IMG/VR virus record: IMGVR_UViG_3300035523_000117
Span: 18,587 to 82,586 of that record
Strand: one strand, 5' to 3'
DNA: 64,000 nucleotides
From: a virus
The notes beneath the pieces were generated by a model, which saw only the letters and a list, made by a program, of their open reading frames with translations, had not been told where the DNA came from and searched no databases. This document shows, piece by piece, positions 1 through 7,746 of the stretch. Position numbers and translations under genes: made by a program. Each line of letters opens with the position of its first letter. Position 1 is the stretch's first letter.

Positions 1-671
1 TGCACGTGGTCGAGCTGGCCATCGCGGCTGCTCTTCGACCCAAGGACGAGACAGTCGAGAAGGCCTGGAAGAGCGCGGGCCAGTCGCAGGAGGCGCTCGA
101 CCAGGCCCGCTCGCTGCTCGGCCCGCTTCTGCGTGGGTGGCCAGGCGAGATCCGCCTCGCTCACTACGGCGCGGTCCGCGGACTCAACGACATGGCGGAC
201 GTCGACTGCCTGATCACCCTCGGCGACCCCTGGCCCAACCTCGGCGAGGTCCGCAACGACGTGGCCTTCCTGAAGCTCGAGGAGAGCTGGGAGAAGCGGC
301 TGGAGGCCCTCTGCCGCGCCGAGTTGCAGCAGGCGCACGGACGCCTCAGGACCGTCCACCGCACGCGCCCAGGTCGAGCCCTGCACATCGGCAACGTTTT
401 GCCCGGCGGAACGGGCTGGTCCGGAGCCGTCGAGGTCCGCAGGCTCGACGGCGGTAGGCCGCAGACCCACTCGACGACTGACCCGGCCGAGGTGCAGGCG
501 CTGGTCGAGGCAGCAGGCGGGACGTCGAGCGCCGCCGACCAGGTGGGCTGCTCGATGCGCAGCCTCCAGCTCTACCAAGCGGGTCGGCGGCGAATGCCGC
601 CTGCGCTGGAGCAGCGCCTTCGAGGCCTCGTCAGTCGCGCTCAGGATCGCGCTTGCCCGACGCATCATTAA
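1..671 (+). CDS. Prim-pol/helicase protein, C-terminal part (runs off left edge)
   Basis: This is the end of a gene that begins left of the window. The reading frame is open from the first bases to the stop at 669-671. It is collinear with the last third of the intact primase-helicase at 49257-52289: both share the segment GAVRGLNDMADVDCL, the motif LGDPWPNLGEV, and a C-terminal helix-turn-helix-like stretch (VEAAGGTSSAADQVGC here). The N-terminal primase domain and Walker motifs are therefore outside the window. A strong hairpin follows the stop. The gene opens the late half of the left phage element. Confidence 0.8.
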   Translation, partial: HVVELAIAAALRPKDETVEKAWKSAGQSQEALDQARSLLGPLLRGWPGEIRLAHYGAVRGLNDMADVDCLITLGDPWPNLGEVRNDVAFLKLEESWEKRLEALCRAELQQAHGRLRTVHRTRPGRALHIGNVLPGGTGWSGAVEVRRLDGGRPQTHSTTDPAEVQALVEAAGGTSSAADQVGCSMRSLQLYQAGRRRMPPALEQRLRGLVSRAQDRACPTHH

Positions 672-677
672 TAGGCG

Positions 678-729
678 GCGAACGAAACCCCTTTAAAGAG
701 AAGAATAGTATTAAAGGGGTTTCGTTCGC
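678..729. terminator. Perfect 19-bp hairpin after the primase gene
   Basis: GCGAACGAAACCCCTTTAA (678-696) pairs perfectly with 711-729 across a 14-nt A-rich loop, just after the primase stop. There is no clear T-run, so it may be a bidirectional terminator or a processing site. The right element has a hairpin at the same place (52321-52382) with unrelated arm sequence. That argues that the structure, rather than the sequence, is kept. The remaining bases to 972 show no gene I can support. Confidence 0.65.
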
Positions 730-972
730 TCCGATATACCCTCTGCGCCAACACGAACTTCCGAACGGTCGCGGTTAACAATTAGAGAGCGAATGCCGTC
801 GCAAATGACGGCGTTGGCTACCGCCGGGAATGCCACCACGTCGCCGCATTTGGCTCGTGGCGCGTTTTCGGGCCTTCAGCGCCCCAATCCCGCCATCGCC
901 GCCCGTGGCGGCCCGTAATGCGGCCCTGGCGACGGGCTCGCCCGCGCACTTCCAAATAAATCGACATGCCCT

Positions 973-1036
973 TGTCCGGTTTCGGCTCAAAACACCGCGT
1001 TCTTCTAATAGGGGCAATTCTCGTCCGGAGGTCGCA
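973..1036 (+). promoter_or_regulatory. Start-associated leader, TGTC type
   Basis: This leader begins TGTCCGGTTTCGG, continues CACCGCGTTCTTCTA and GGGGCAATTC, and ends in the ribosome-binding site GGAGGTCGCA before ATG 1037. The same blocks in the same order precede several genes of the right element (47814, 47937, 48067, 52623, 54846, about 56081 on the plus strand; 46384 on the minus strand). It is a repeated phage leader, probably a promoter or a translation or antitermination signal. Its role is inferred. Confidence 0.6.
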
Positions 1037-1621
1037 ATGAAGCTCGAGGCCACCGCAGCCAACCAGCCTGCCGCGTTCCCGCAATGGCTTCAGCGAGTCG
1101 AAGAAGACCTGGAGTGGTTCTGGAACTGGGCCGAGGGCGAGCTCGACGCGCCGTCCAACTACTCGGCCATGATCAACGCCATCCGCGTAGGACCGACCAA
1201 GGGCGGCGGACAGGTCCCCGATGGCATCGACAACGGGCGTCTGGCTGCGGCTACCAGGGTCCGGCTTATCACCCGCGCTCTCGAGCGCGTCGCCCCGCTC
1301 CACCAGCGCGTGCTCCACGCAGCCTTTGGCCCCTCCGCCCACGAGCTCCCGCTGCTCGGCAAGGCCGCACCCGTCGCCCCGCTGACCACCGCCGCGCAGG
1401 CGGCCCACCGGGACTCGCACACGACCCGCACCATCGAGGAGTACCTGGTCCGCCTAACGCACCGCGCCTCCAACCGCCTCGGCGCTCACGTCGAGGAGGA
1501 CCGGGCAACGGCACGCGCCATCACCGCCGAGGCCAACCAGATGCTCACCAGCGCGATGAGGGCGTTCGCGGACGCCCACGCCGTCGCCCGCAGCACTCGG
1601 GCCGTTCAACGGCAAGGGTGA
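1037..1621 (+). CDS. Conserved phage protein, possible late-gene regulator
   Basis: This 194-residue helical protein is homologous to the product of 54919-55572. They share WFWNWAEGEL near the N-terminus, a GRLAAATR block, a segment resembling a sigma region 4 or RinA/ArpU helix (LERVAPLHQRVLHAAFG) and RLTHRASNRLGAHVEEDR. I do not recognise a named family. Its place just before the packaging genes, in both elements, is where phages often encode a late-gene activator; that is inference from position. ATG 1037 is chosen because GGAGG lies 5-9 bases upstream and the repeated leader ends there. An earlier in-frame start at 830 would translate the leader. Confidence 0.6.
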   Translation: MKLEATAANQPAAFPQWLQRVEEDLEWFWNWAEGELDAPSNYSAMINAIRVGPTKGGGQVPDGIDNGRLAAATRVRLITRALERVAPLHQRVLHAAFGPSAHELPLLGKAAPVAPLTTAAQAAHRDSHTTRTIEEYLVRLTHRASNRLGAHVEEDRATARAITAEANQMLTSAMRAFADAHAVARSTRAVQRQG

Positions 1622-1651
1622 ATTGGGCCGTCGATATCGGCGCGGGCATTT

Positions 1652-1855
1652 GTAAGAGCACTTACGCACTGGAATTCCCCAGAAATATCAGGCCGGGAGC
1701 CCTCGCCAGACTGCGCCCCTGCCTGTGCGCGCCGAAAATTTCGCGCGAGTTACTTACGCGTAGCGCCGGGAATTCTCCGAATTAGGCAGTCGTCGCGCTC
1801 GGATGCGGGAAATCGACCATTGGTAAGTCGCAGGTAAGTCCCAATTACTTAATCG
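1652..1855. repeat. Array of GTAAGT/ACTTAC sites before the methyltransferase
   Basis: The 245-bp gap before the methyltransferase holds GTAAG at 1652, CTTAC at 1661 and about 1753, GGTAAGTC at 1822 and again 11 bp later at 1833, and an ATTACTTAAT at 1844. The first two form a small dyad (GTAAGAGCACTTAC). The 11-bp spacing equals that of the GAACGGAAG doublets in the right element at 55864 and 56046. An operator, a replication origin or a TerS-binding region are all possible; the sequence alone does not decide. Confidence 0.5.
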
Positions 1856-1865
1856 GAGCCGGGCA

Positions 1866-3194
1866 ATGAGCCGAGCCAAGCCGTCGGAGAAGACCAGCCG
1901 CGACACCCGCCTTGAGTGGATGCCCATCGGCACGCTCCAGTCGGCGACGCGCAACCCGAAGCAACACAGCCCCGAGATCGGGACCAGCATCGGGCGCTTC
2001 GGCTACGTCGAGCCCATCGTCCTCGACGAACGGACCGGCCGCATCGTCGCGGGCCACGGGCGGCGGGAGGCGTTGCTCGCCATGCGAGCGCGCGGCGAGG
2101 CCCCGCCCGCGGGCATCCGCGCCGAGGGCGACGAGTGGCTGGTCCCGGTGCTTCGGGGCTGGGCTTCGCGGTCAGACGCAGAGGCGGAGGCGTACCTGCT
2201 CGCGAGCAACAAGCTGACCGAGGCCGGCGGCTGGGACAACGAGGCCCTGGCGGAGCTGCTCAAGGACCTGGGCGACCAGGGCGCGCTCGACGGCGTCGGC
2301 TTCACGCAGGACGAGGTGGACGCGCTTCTCGGTGGGCTCGACGGGGCGAACGGCGGCACGGAGGGGCTGACCGACCCCGACGACGTGCCGGACGAGGCCT
2401 CGGCGGCGGACGTGTACGTGAAGCCCGGGGACATCTGGAGCCTGGGGAAGCACCGCATCCTCTGCGGGGACTCGACGGACCCGGCCAACGTCCGCTGCGT
2501 CATGGCGGGCGAGCGAGCGTCGCTCATGGCGACCGACCCGCCCTACCTCGTGGACTACGACGGCACGAATCATCCGCAGGGCTACAAGGCGAAGGAGACC
2601 TCGACCGACCCGAACAAGCAGTGGGACGAGTACACGGATCCCGAGTCGGCCGTCTCGTTCTTCCAGCGGTTCCTCGAGGCCGCGATCGCGGAGGCGCTCA
2701 CCGAGCGCCCGTTCGTCTACCAGTGGTTCGCCTCGATGCGCGCCGACCTGGTGCTTGCCGCCTGGCGCAACGCGGGGCTGCTGCCCCACCAGCAGCTGAT
2801 CTGGAAGAAGAGCCGGATCGTCCTGACCCGCTGCGACTTCCTCTGGGACTACGAGCCGTGCATGTACGGCTGGATCAAGGGCAAGCGTCCGCCGACGGAA
2901 CTGGCGCCGCCCAACACCGCTCGAACCGTCTGGGAGATCGACTCGAGGATCGAGGACGGGGCGAAGAACATCCACCCGACGATGAAGCCGGTTGAGGTCG
3001 TAAAGCGGCCCATCGAGTACCACACGAAGCCGGGCCAGCTGATCTTCGAGCCGTTCTCGGGTTCGGGGACGGCGATCATCGCCGCCGAGATGACCGGCCG
3101 CTGCTGCCGAGCCATCGAGCTCTCGCCCACGTTCGTCCAGGTCGCGATCGAGCGCTGGCAGACCTTCACCGGGCAGAAGGCCGCCCGCGCCTGA
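1866..3194 (+). CDS. ParB-domain DNA N-methyltransferase
   Basis: This 442-residue protein fuses an N-terminal ParB/sulfiredoxin-like domain (about residues 15-130, with the motif VAGHGRREAL) to a DNA methylase domain. Catalytic motif IV is DPPY at about 223 and the AdoMet motif I FEPFSGSGT is at about 393, so motif order is IV then I, the beta-group arrangement of N6-adenine/N4-cytosine methylases. Such phage enzymes usually protect phage DNA or regulate packaging. The start has CGGAG upstream. The right element has a same-type fusion (52695-54302) with quite different sequence. TerS follows four bases downstream. Confidence 0.85.
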   Translation: MSRAKPSEKTSRDTRLEWMPIGTLQSATRNPKQHSPEIGTSIGRFGYVEPIVLDERTGRIVAGHGRREALLAMRARGEAPPAGIRAEGDEWLVPVLRGWASRSDAEAEAYLLASNKLTEAGGWDNEALAELLKDLGDQGALDGVGFTQDEVDALLGGLDGANGGTEGLTDPDDVPDEASAADVYVKPGDIWSLGKHRILCGDSTDPANVRCVMAGERASLMATDPPYLVDYDGTNHPQGYKAKETSTDPNKQWDEYTDPESAVSFFQRFLEAAIAEALTERPFVYQWFASMRADLVLAAWRNAGLLPHQQLIWKKSRIVLTRCDFLWDYEPCMYGWIKGKRPPTELAPPNTARTVWEIDSRIEDGAKNIHPTMKPVEVVKRPIEYHTKPGQLIFEPFSGSGTAIIAAEMTGRCCRAIELSPTFVQVAIERWQTFTGQKAARA

Positions 3195-3198
3195 GCCC

Positions 3199-3867
3199 AT
3201 GACCAAGGCCAACCACACGAACGGCGAGCTGAAGCCGGCGGCTGCGGCGCTGCGGGCGCTGACCACCTGGCTCGAGGCGAACGGGCTCAGGCGGGCGGCA
3301 CTCGCTCCGGTGCTCAAGACACACCAGGTGCAGCTGCACCGGGTCTTCGCCGGCACGGGCTACCTCTCGGCCACGCAGCGGCGGGCGATCGAGGAGTTCA
3401 CGGCCGGCGCGGTGACGGCAGCGATGCTCGAGGGCAAGGCGGCGCCTCCGGCCCGCATCGAGCCCAAGCCCCGGCAGGCGCCCGAGGCCGTTGTCGCCGC
3501 CCCCGCGGTGGCGGTGGCGCCTGTCGGGGCGAAGCCGCAGACGACTGAGGAGGCCGAGCGGGTCGTCGACGAGCTCGCGGCGAGGGCGATGCCAGCCGCC
3601 TTCAAGCTCGTGGTCCAGCAGATGGTCCAGGCGAAGAGCGAGTCGGAGCGACGGCGCTGCGCCGAAATCCTCATCGAGCAATTCCGGGGAAAGGCGAAGC
3701 AGTACGAGCGCCGGGACAAGTCCGAGCCACCGGCCACCGATACCGAGCTGATCGAGGTCTTCCAGCGCATCGAGGCGAACCTTGGAGGGAGCAATGCCAC
3801 TCGACCTGTCCCGCCTGTCCCCGGTGGAGCGCCTGGTGATGCAGCTGGGGGCGCGGAGCCTGCATGA
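3199..3867 (+). CDS. Terminase small subunit-like protein
   Basis: This 222-residue protein is homologous to the product of 56158-56829 and precedes TerL in both elements. The N-terminal ~75 residues look like a DNA-binding helical domain (WLEANGLRRAALAPVLKTHQ, then LSATQRRAIEEFTAGA). A Pro/Ala linker follows, then a conserved helical domain (AMPAAFKLVVQQMVQAKSESERRRCAEI, cited in part) that may mediate oligomerisation. The TerS assignment rests mainly on gene order, domain layout and a 74-bp overlap with TerL. It may bind one of the site arrays nearby. Confidence 0.65.
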   Translation: MTKANHTNGELKPAAAALRALTTWLEANGLRRAALAPVLKTHQVQLHRVFAGTGYLSATQRRAIEEFTAGAVTAAMLEGKAAPPARIEPKPRQAPEAVVAAPAVAVAPVGAKPQTTEEAERVVDELAARAMPAAFKLVVQQMVQAKSESERRRCAEILIEQFRGKAKQYERRDKSEPPATDTELIEVFQRIEANLGGSNATRPVPPVPGGAPGDAAGGAEPA

Positions 3868-5192
3868 CGCGCTGACGCCGAAGCAGCGCCAGGCGCTGCG
3901 GTACTGCTGGCCGCTCTGGGAGCGCCCCAGCGTTCGGTTGCCCCCGCCCGCGCTGCCGAAGAGGGAGCCCGGCTTTGGGATCTGGACAGGCCAGCAGGAG
4001 CCGCCCGGCGGCTGGCTCTACTGGATCTTCTGCGGCGGCCGCGGAGTCGGGAAGTCGCGGCGGCTCACCCAGTTCGTGCTCGACCGGGCGCGCCGCTTCC
4101 CCGGCTGCCGCATCGCGGTGGTCGCGCGCACCGCGGGCTCGCTCTGGGGCGAGGTGGTCGAGGGGCAGTCGGGACTGCTGGCCTGCGCGCCGCCCTGGTT
4201 CACGCCGAAGGTCCAGACCAACAAGCGGCGCCTCGTCTTCCCCAACGGGTCGAAGGCCATCCTCTTCACCGGCGAGGAGCCCGACAACCTGCGCGGGCCC
4301 AACAACCACTTCGGCGCCGTCGACGAGCTGGCGGCGATGCCCTACGCCGAGGAGGTCTGGCGCCAGCTGCAGATGACCATGCGCTCGGGTCTGCACCCCC
4401 AGACCATGGTCGCGACCACGCCGCGCCCGTTGAAGCTGCTCATCCGCCTGACCCAGGACGAGCGCTCGGCGGTGACGATCGGCGCGAGCCACGAGAACCG
4501 GGCGAACGTCGCGCAGAGCTGGCTCGACGAGAACCTCAAGGTCTACGAGGGCACGGCGTTCGGGCGGCAGGAGATCGGCGGCGAGATCCTCGAGGAGATG
4601 CCGGGCGCGCTCTTCAAGCGCGAGTGGTTCGAGCGCTCGTGGTGCCCGGACGCGCAGCGGGACTCGCCGTACCGCCGCATTGGCATCGGGGTCGACCCGG
4701 CGGAGACCAGCGGGGAGAAGGCCGACAATTGGGGGATCATCGCGGCGGGTCTGCGCGAGGACGGGATCATCGAGGTCCTCGAGGACGCCACCGTGAACGC
4801 CACGCCGGACGTCGCGGCGAAGGCGGCGGTCGCCCTCGTACTTTAAGCACGGTGCCAGCTTCATGGTCGCCGACGTCGGCCGCAGCGGGCAGATGGTCGA
4901 CTCGATGATGAGGCTTGTCGACCCGCGCGTGCGCGTCCTCAGGAAGGGTGGCAACAAGGGCAAGCGCGCGTGGGCGGAGAGCGTCGCAGTCCTCTTCAGC
5001 AAGCACCTGGTCTTCAACGCGCCCGGCCTCGGGAAGCTCGAGGACGAGTGCTGCCAGTGGACCGACGACGTGAAGAGCTGGAGCCCCGACCGCATGGACG
5101 CGCTCGCGTACGTGATCAGCGAGCTCGCGTTCAAGTCGCCTCTCGCCCAGGCCGGGCTGAACCGCGACCCCGTTGCCCCGAGGAGGATGTGA
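3794..5192 (+). pseudogene. Terminase large subunit, one +1 frameshift
   Basis: This is a packaging ATPase-nuclease. It shows Walker A GGRGVGKS, the acidic FGAVDELAAM, and an RNase H-like nuclease domain starting GVDPAETSGEKADNWG with later DRMDALAYV. ATG 3794 follows GGAGGGAGCA. Compared with the intact right copy (56826-58316) there is one extra C in the CCC run at 4833-4835: removing it turns AVALVL-stop into AVASYFKHGASFMVADVG, which matches the intact copy. As read, the first product stops at 4846 after 350 residues and loses most of the nuclease domain. Either a real lesion or a sequencing insertion. Confidence 0.9.
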
Positions 5193-5503
5193 TGAACGCC
5201 CTGAAGCCTTACGCCAAGCCGGCGGTCCGGTCGGTGTCGAGGCAGGAGTTCTGCGCCCACTGCATCGACGCGGTCCCGGTCGGGGTGTTCCGGGTCGAGG
5301 GTCGGGATTTCGCGCTCTGCCGCGGCTGCGCCACGTTCCTCAAGGCCCGGAAGGACCTGCCGCCGATCGCGCCGAGCGCGATGAGCATGAGCCTCATCAA
5401 CACCGCCACGCACCTCCCCAGCCTCGACGAGCTGGACCGCTGGACGAAGTTCACCACGCCGATGGTGCGGTCGTGGCGCTGCAAGCAGCACTACGGGGAC
5501 TGA
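5192..5503 (+). CDS. Small zinc-ribbon phage protein
   Basis: This 103-residue protein contains a CAHC...CRGC pair typical of a zinc ribbon (residues about 22-48). Its ATG overlaps the TerL stop (tgATG), with AGGAGG just upstream, so it is translationally coupled to TerL. No named family is recognised. The right element has a different small protein here (58353-58610). Possibly a packaging accessory or transcription factor, but this is unproven. Confidence 0.6.
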   Translation: MNALKPYAKPAVRSVSRQEFCAHCIDAVPVGVFRVEGRDFALCRGCATFLKARKDLPPIAPSAMSMSLINTATHLPSLDELDRWTKFTTPMVRSWRCKQHYGD

Positions 5504-5527
5504 CCCATCGCCGCGAGGGGGCTCGCC

Positions 5528-5755
5528 ATGACGCCGAGAGAGTTCGATAGCGCGCTGACGCTGACCGTTGGCCAACTCGCCCGGCTGGCCGGCATCGCGA
5601 ACAACAGGACCATGGTCCGACTGCTGCGCGCGGGCGGCATCCAGGTCCTGCGCGCTGGGCGACGTCACGTTGTCGAGCGGCTGGCGCTGAGGGCGGCCAT
5701 GCCCAGCTTCTATGAGGCTCTGACGACCAAGCTCGCGAGCGACGGAGACCCTTGA
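5528..5755 (+). CDS. Small HTH protein (excisionase/MerR-like fold)
   Basis: This 75-residue protein resembles a winged helix-turn-helix DNA-binding module: LTVGQLARLAGIANNRTMV followed by a hairpin-like VLRAGRRHVVERLAL. It is close to the product of 58844-59083 and more distant from that of 58607-58840, so the right element has two paralogs where the left has one. It lies between the terminase and head genes. A 10-bp phased repeat starts two bases after its stop, so autoregulation at that array is a reasonable guess. Confidence 0.6.
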   Translation: MTPREFDSALTLTVGQLARLAGIANNRTMVRLLRAGGIQVLRAGRRHVVERLALRAAMPSFYEALTTKLASDGDP

Positions 5756-5756
5756 T

Positions 5757-5806
5757 TGGTCGCGAGTGGTCGCCACTGGTCGTGGTTGGTCGCGATTGGT
5801 CGGCGC
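5757..5806. repeat. Five tandem 10-bp units TGGTCGNNNN
   Basis: TGGTCG begins at 5757, 5767, 5777, 5787 and 5797, exactly one helical turn apart, with four variable bases between. The array starts right after the stop of the HTH gene. Helical phasing fits cooperative binding of a small protein to one face of the DNA, for example the upstream HTH protein or TerS. No equivalent array is seen after the right-element HTH genes. Confidence 0.75.
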
Positions 5807-5890
5807 GACAGCCTCGTTTGAGAAGACCGAGCGACGGGCCGCGCCGCGGCCCGGCCGAGGCTGCCTCGAACCCCTGGCGGAGACGACCCG

Positions 5891-6364
5891 ATGCGAACCC
5901 GCTTCCTGAGCCCGACGCTGGCGCTGTTCGTGATTCTGAACGCTTGCCAGCCCTACGCCCCCTCGGTGCCTGGCCAGGAGGTGTACGACACCGCGCAACT
6001 GGGGCACGGCCCCTGCGCCCACGTGGTGGTCGCGGCGGTCATCGAGGCCGTGCATCAGGCGGCGCCCGAGCTGTCGAGCATCTCCGTCCTTCGCTCGGAC
6101 AACGTCGCGGGGGCCTCGGGCGACGTCGTGGTCTTCGCCCGGGACGATGGAGGCTTCGATCTGGCCTTCGAGTACCGGGCCGCCTGCGACTCCGGTCGAT
6201 GCCTCACCGAGCAGTACTGGTACTTCGGGACCGACCAGTTCTGCCTCCCGCTGCAGCTTGGCACCTACCTGCGATACCAGACGAAGAGCTGCTGGGACGC
6301 GGCTGGGATTCCTCTCTGGGGAGTGCCGGCTCGCCTGCCGGAAGGCGAGAGCTGCGGCGGGTAG
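5891..6364 (+). CDS. Lipoprotein inserted between terminase and portal genes
   Basis: This 157-residue protein has a short basic N-terminus, a hydrophobic core and the lipobox ILNAC, so it should be exported and lipidated. The mature part has four further cysteines and no domain I recognise. It is not part of any virion module and breaks the usual TerL-portal order, so it is probably a 'moron' expressed in the lysogen. GGAG lies upstream of the ATG. Three other lipoprotein or cysteine-rich genes are inserted in this prophage (11645-12007, 14453-14770, 16234-16839). Confidence 0.65.
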   Translation: MRTRFLSPTLALFVILNACQPYAPSVPGQEVYDTAQLGHGPCAHVVVAAVIEAVHQAAPELSSISVLRSDNVAGASGDVVVFARDDGGFDLAFEYRAACDSGRCLTEQYWYFGTDQFCLPLQLGTYLRYQTKSCWDAAGIPLWGVPARLPEGESCGG

Positions 6365-6376
6365 TGCGAGACACCG

Positions 6377-7746
6377 ATGCCATCGGCGACCCCTCAAGCG
6401 CTCCCCGGCGAGCACGACTACCTCTGGGAGCGTGCCAAGCTCGGCGCCGCGCCGTCGCGGGTCCACTACCGCGACATCCCGATCGCGTCGGCGCAGTCGT
6501 TCGACGAGGTCGGGACGGTGCGGCAGGCGCTTCCTGGACCTCGAGCGCGGGCAGTTCCTCACGTCCGCGCAGCTGTGCGACGCGTTCGGCGGGGACGACC
6601 GCATCACAGGCGTCCTCCAGACACGGGTCGACGCGCTCTGCAGCCTGCCGCTCGAGCTGAGCGGGCGGACCACGAAGCGGAAGGCGACGAAGCTCGCGGC
6701 GCGAGCACAGGACGAATGGGGGGGCTGGTTCCCTGATGCCGAGGTGAAGCGGCTGCTGCGCTGGGGTCTGCTGCTGCGCCTCGGCATCGGGGAGTTGCTG
6801 TGGGACACGACGGAGCCGGGCTACTGGGCACCGCGTCTCAAGGTCTGGGACCCGCGGTACGCCTACTGGCGCTGGGACACCAGGAGCTTCTGGCTCACCA
6901 CCCTCGATGGGCCGGTGGAGATCACGCCCGGGGATGGGCACTGGCTCCTGTACGCGCCGGACGGCTACGCCCGCGGCTGGATGAGCGGGTTGGTTCGGTC
7001 CCTCGCGCTGCTGTTCCTGATCAGGAAGTGGGCCACGCGGGATTGGGCGCGCTACTCGGAGGTCCACGGGCTGCCCATCAAGAAGGCGGTGGTGCCAGGC
7101 GGACGCGAAGGCCGAGGACAAAGAGGCCTTCGAGGACGACCTTCGGACGCTCGGCGGCGAGGGCATCATCCGGGTGGCCAAGGACGAGCAGGGCCTCGGG
7201 TTCGATATCGCGCTGGTGGAGGCGGCGAGCCAGAGCTGGCAGGGGTTCGAGCGGCTCATCGCGAAGTGCGACGAGTGCATCGCCATCGACGTGCTCGGCC
7301 AGAACCTGACCACCTCCGTCGGCGGCGGTGGCTCGTACGCGGCCGCCAACGTCCACGACCGCATCCGGCTCGATCGGTTGGAGTCGGACGCGAAGAGCCT
7401 CGGCGACTGCCTGGCCGAGCAGGTGATGGTCCCGTGGGCGGTCTACAACTGGGCCGACGAGCAGTTGGCGCCCCGGGTGAGCTGGAGCACGAAGGCGCCC
7501 GGTGAGAGGGGCGTGTCGGCCAAGACTCTCAACGACCTGGGCGACGCTCTCACGAAGCTGCGCAGCGCCGGGCTGAACGTCGATCTGGTGGAGGTCGCGA
7601 AGCAGTTCCGCATCCCGGTGGTCGAGGGCCAGCCGGTAATCGAGCCCAAACCCAGCGCTCCGAATCCCAGGGAGCAGGCGCCACCCAAGCAACCGCCCTC
7701 GGAGGAGCCTCCGGAGAGCGACGACACGGAGCAAGCCGATGCCTGA
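6377..7746 (+). pseudogene. Portal protein, DUF935 (Mu gp29-like), two +1 frameshifts
   Basis: The portal is the dodecameric DNA channel at the capsid vertex. DUF935 features are visible: DDRITGVLQTRVDAL near the N-terminus, VHGLPIKKAVVP in the middle and the conserved GQNLTTSVGGGGSYAAANVH near the C-terminus. The frame changes at 6526-6527 (GG for G) and 7098-7099 (GG for G). Removing one base at each restores a continuous protein of about 455 residues. The end overlaps the protease start (ATG 7739). The right element has no portal gene. Confidence 0.85.

Noticed and set aside
4833-4835. Programmed +1 frameshifting in TerL or other virion genes
   Set aside because: No common slow codon, stop codon or stimulatory motif is shared by the sixteen sites, several genes need two or three shifts, and the right TerL is read without any.
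3671-6808. A 1045-codon minus-strand open frame, and similar long ones at 12493-15300 and 21948-24683
   Set aside because: They run antisense to well-supported terminase, sheath and baseplate genes, have Arg/Pro/Gly-rich composition typical of high-GC shadow frames, and lack recognisable domains or ribosome-binding sites.
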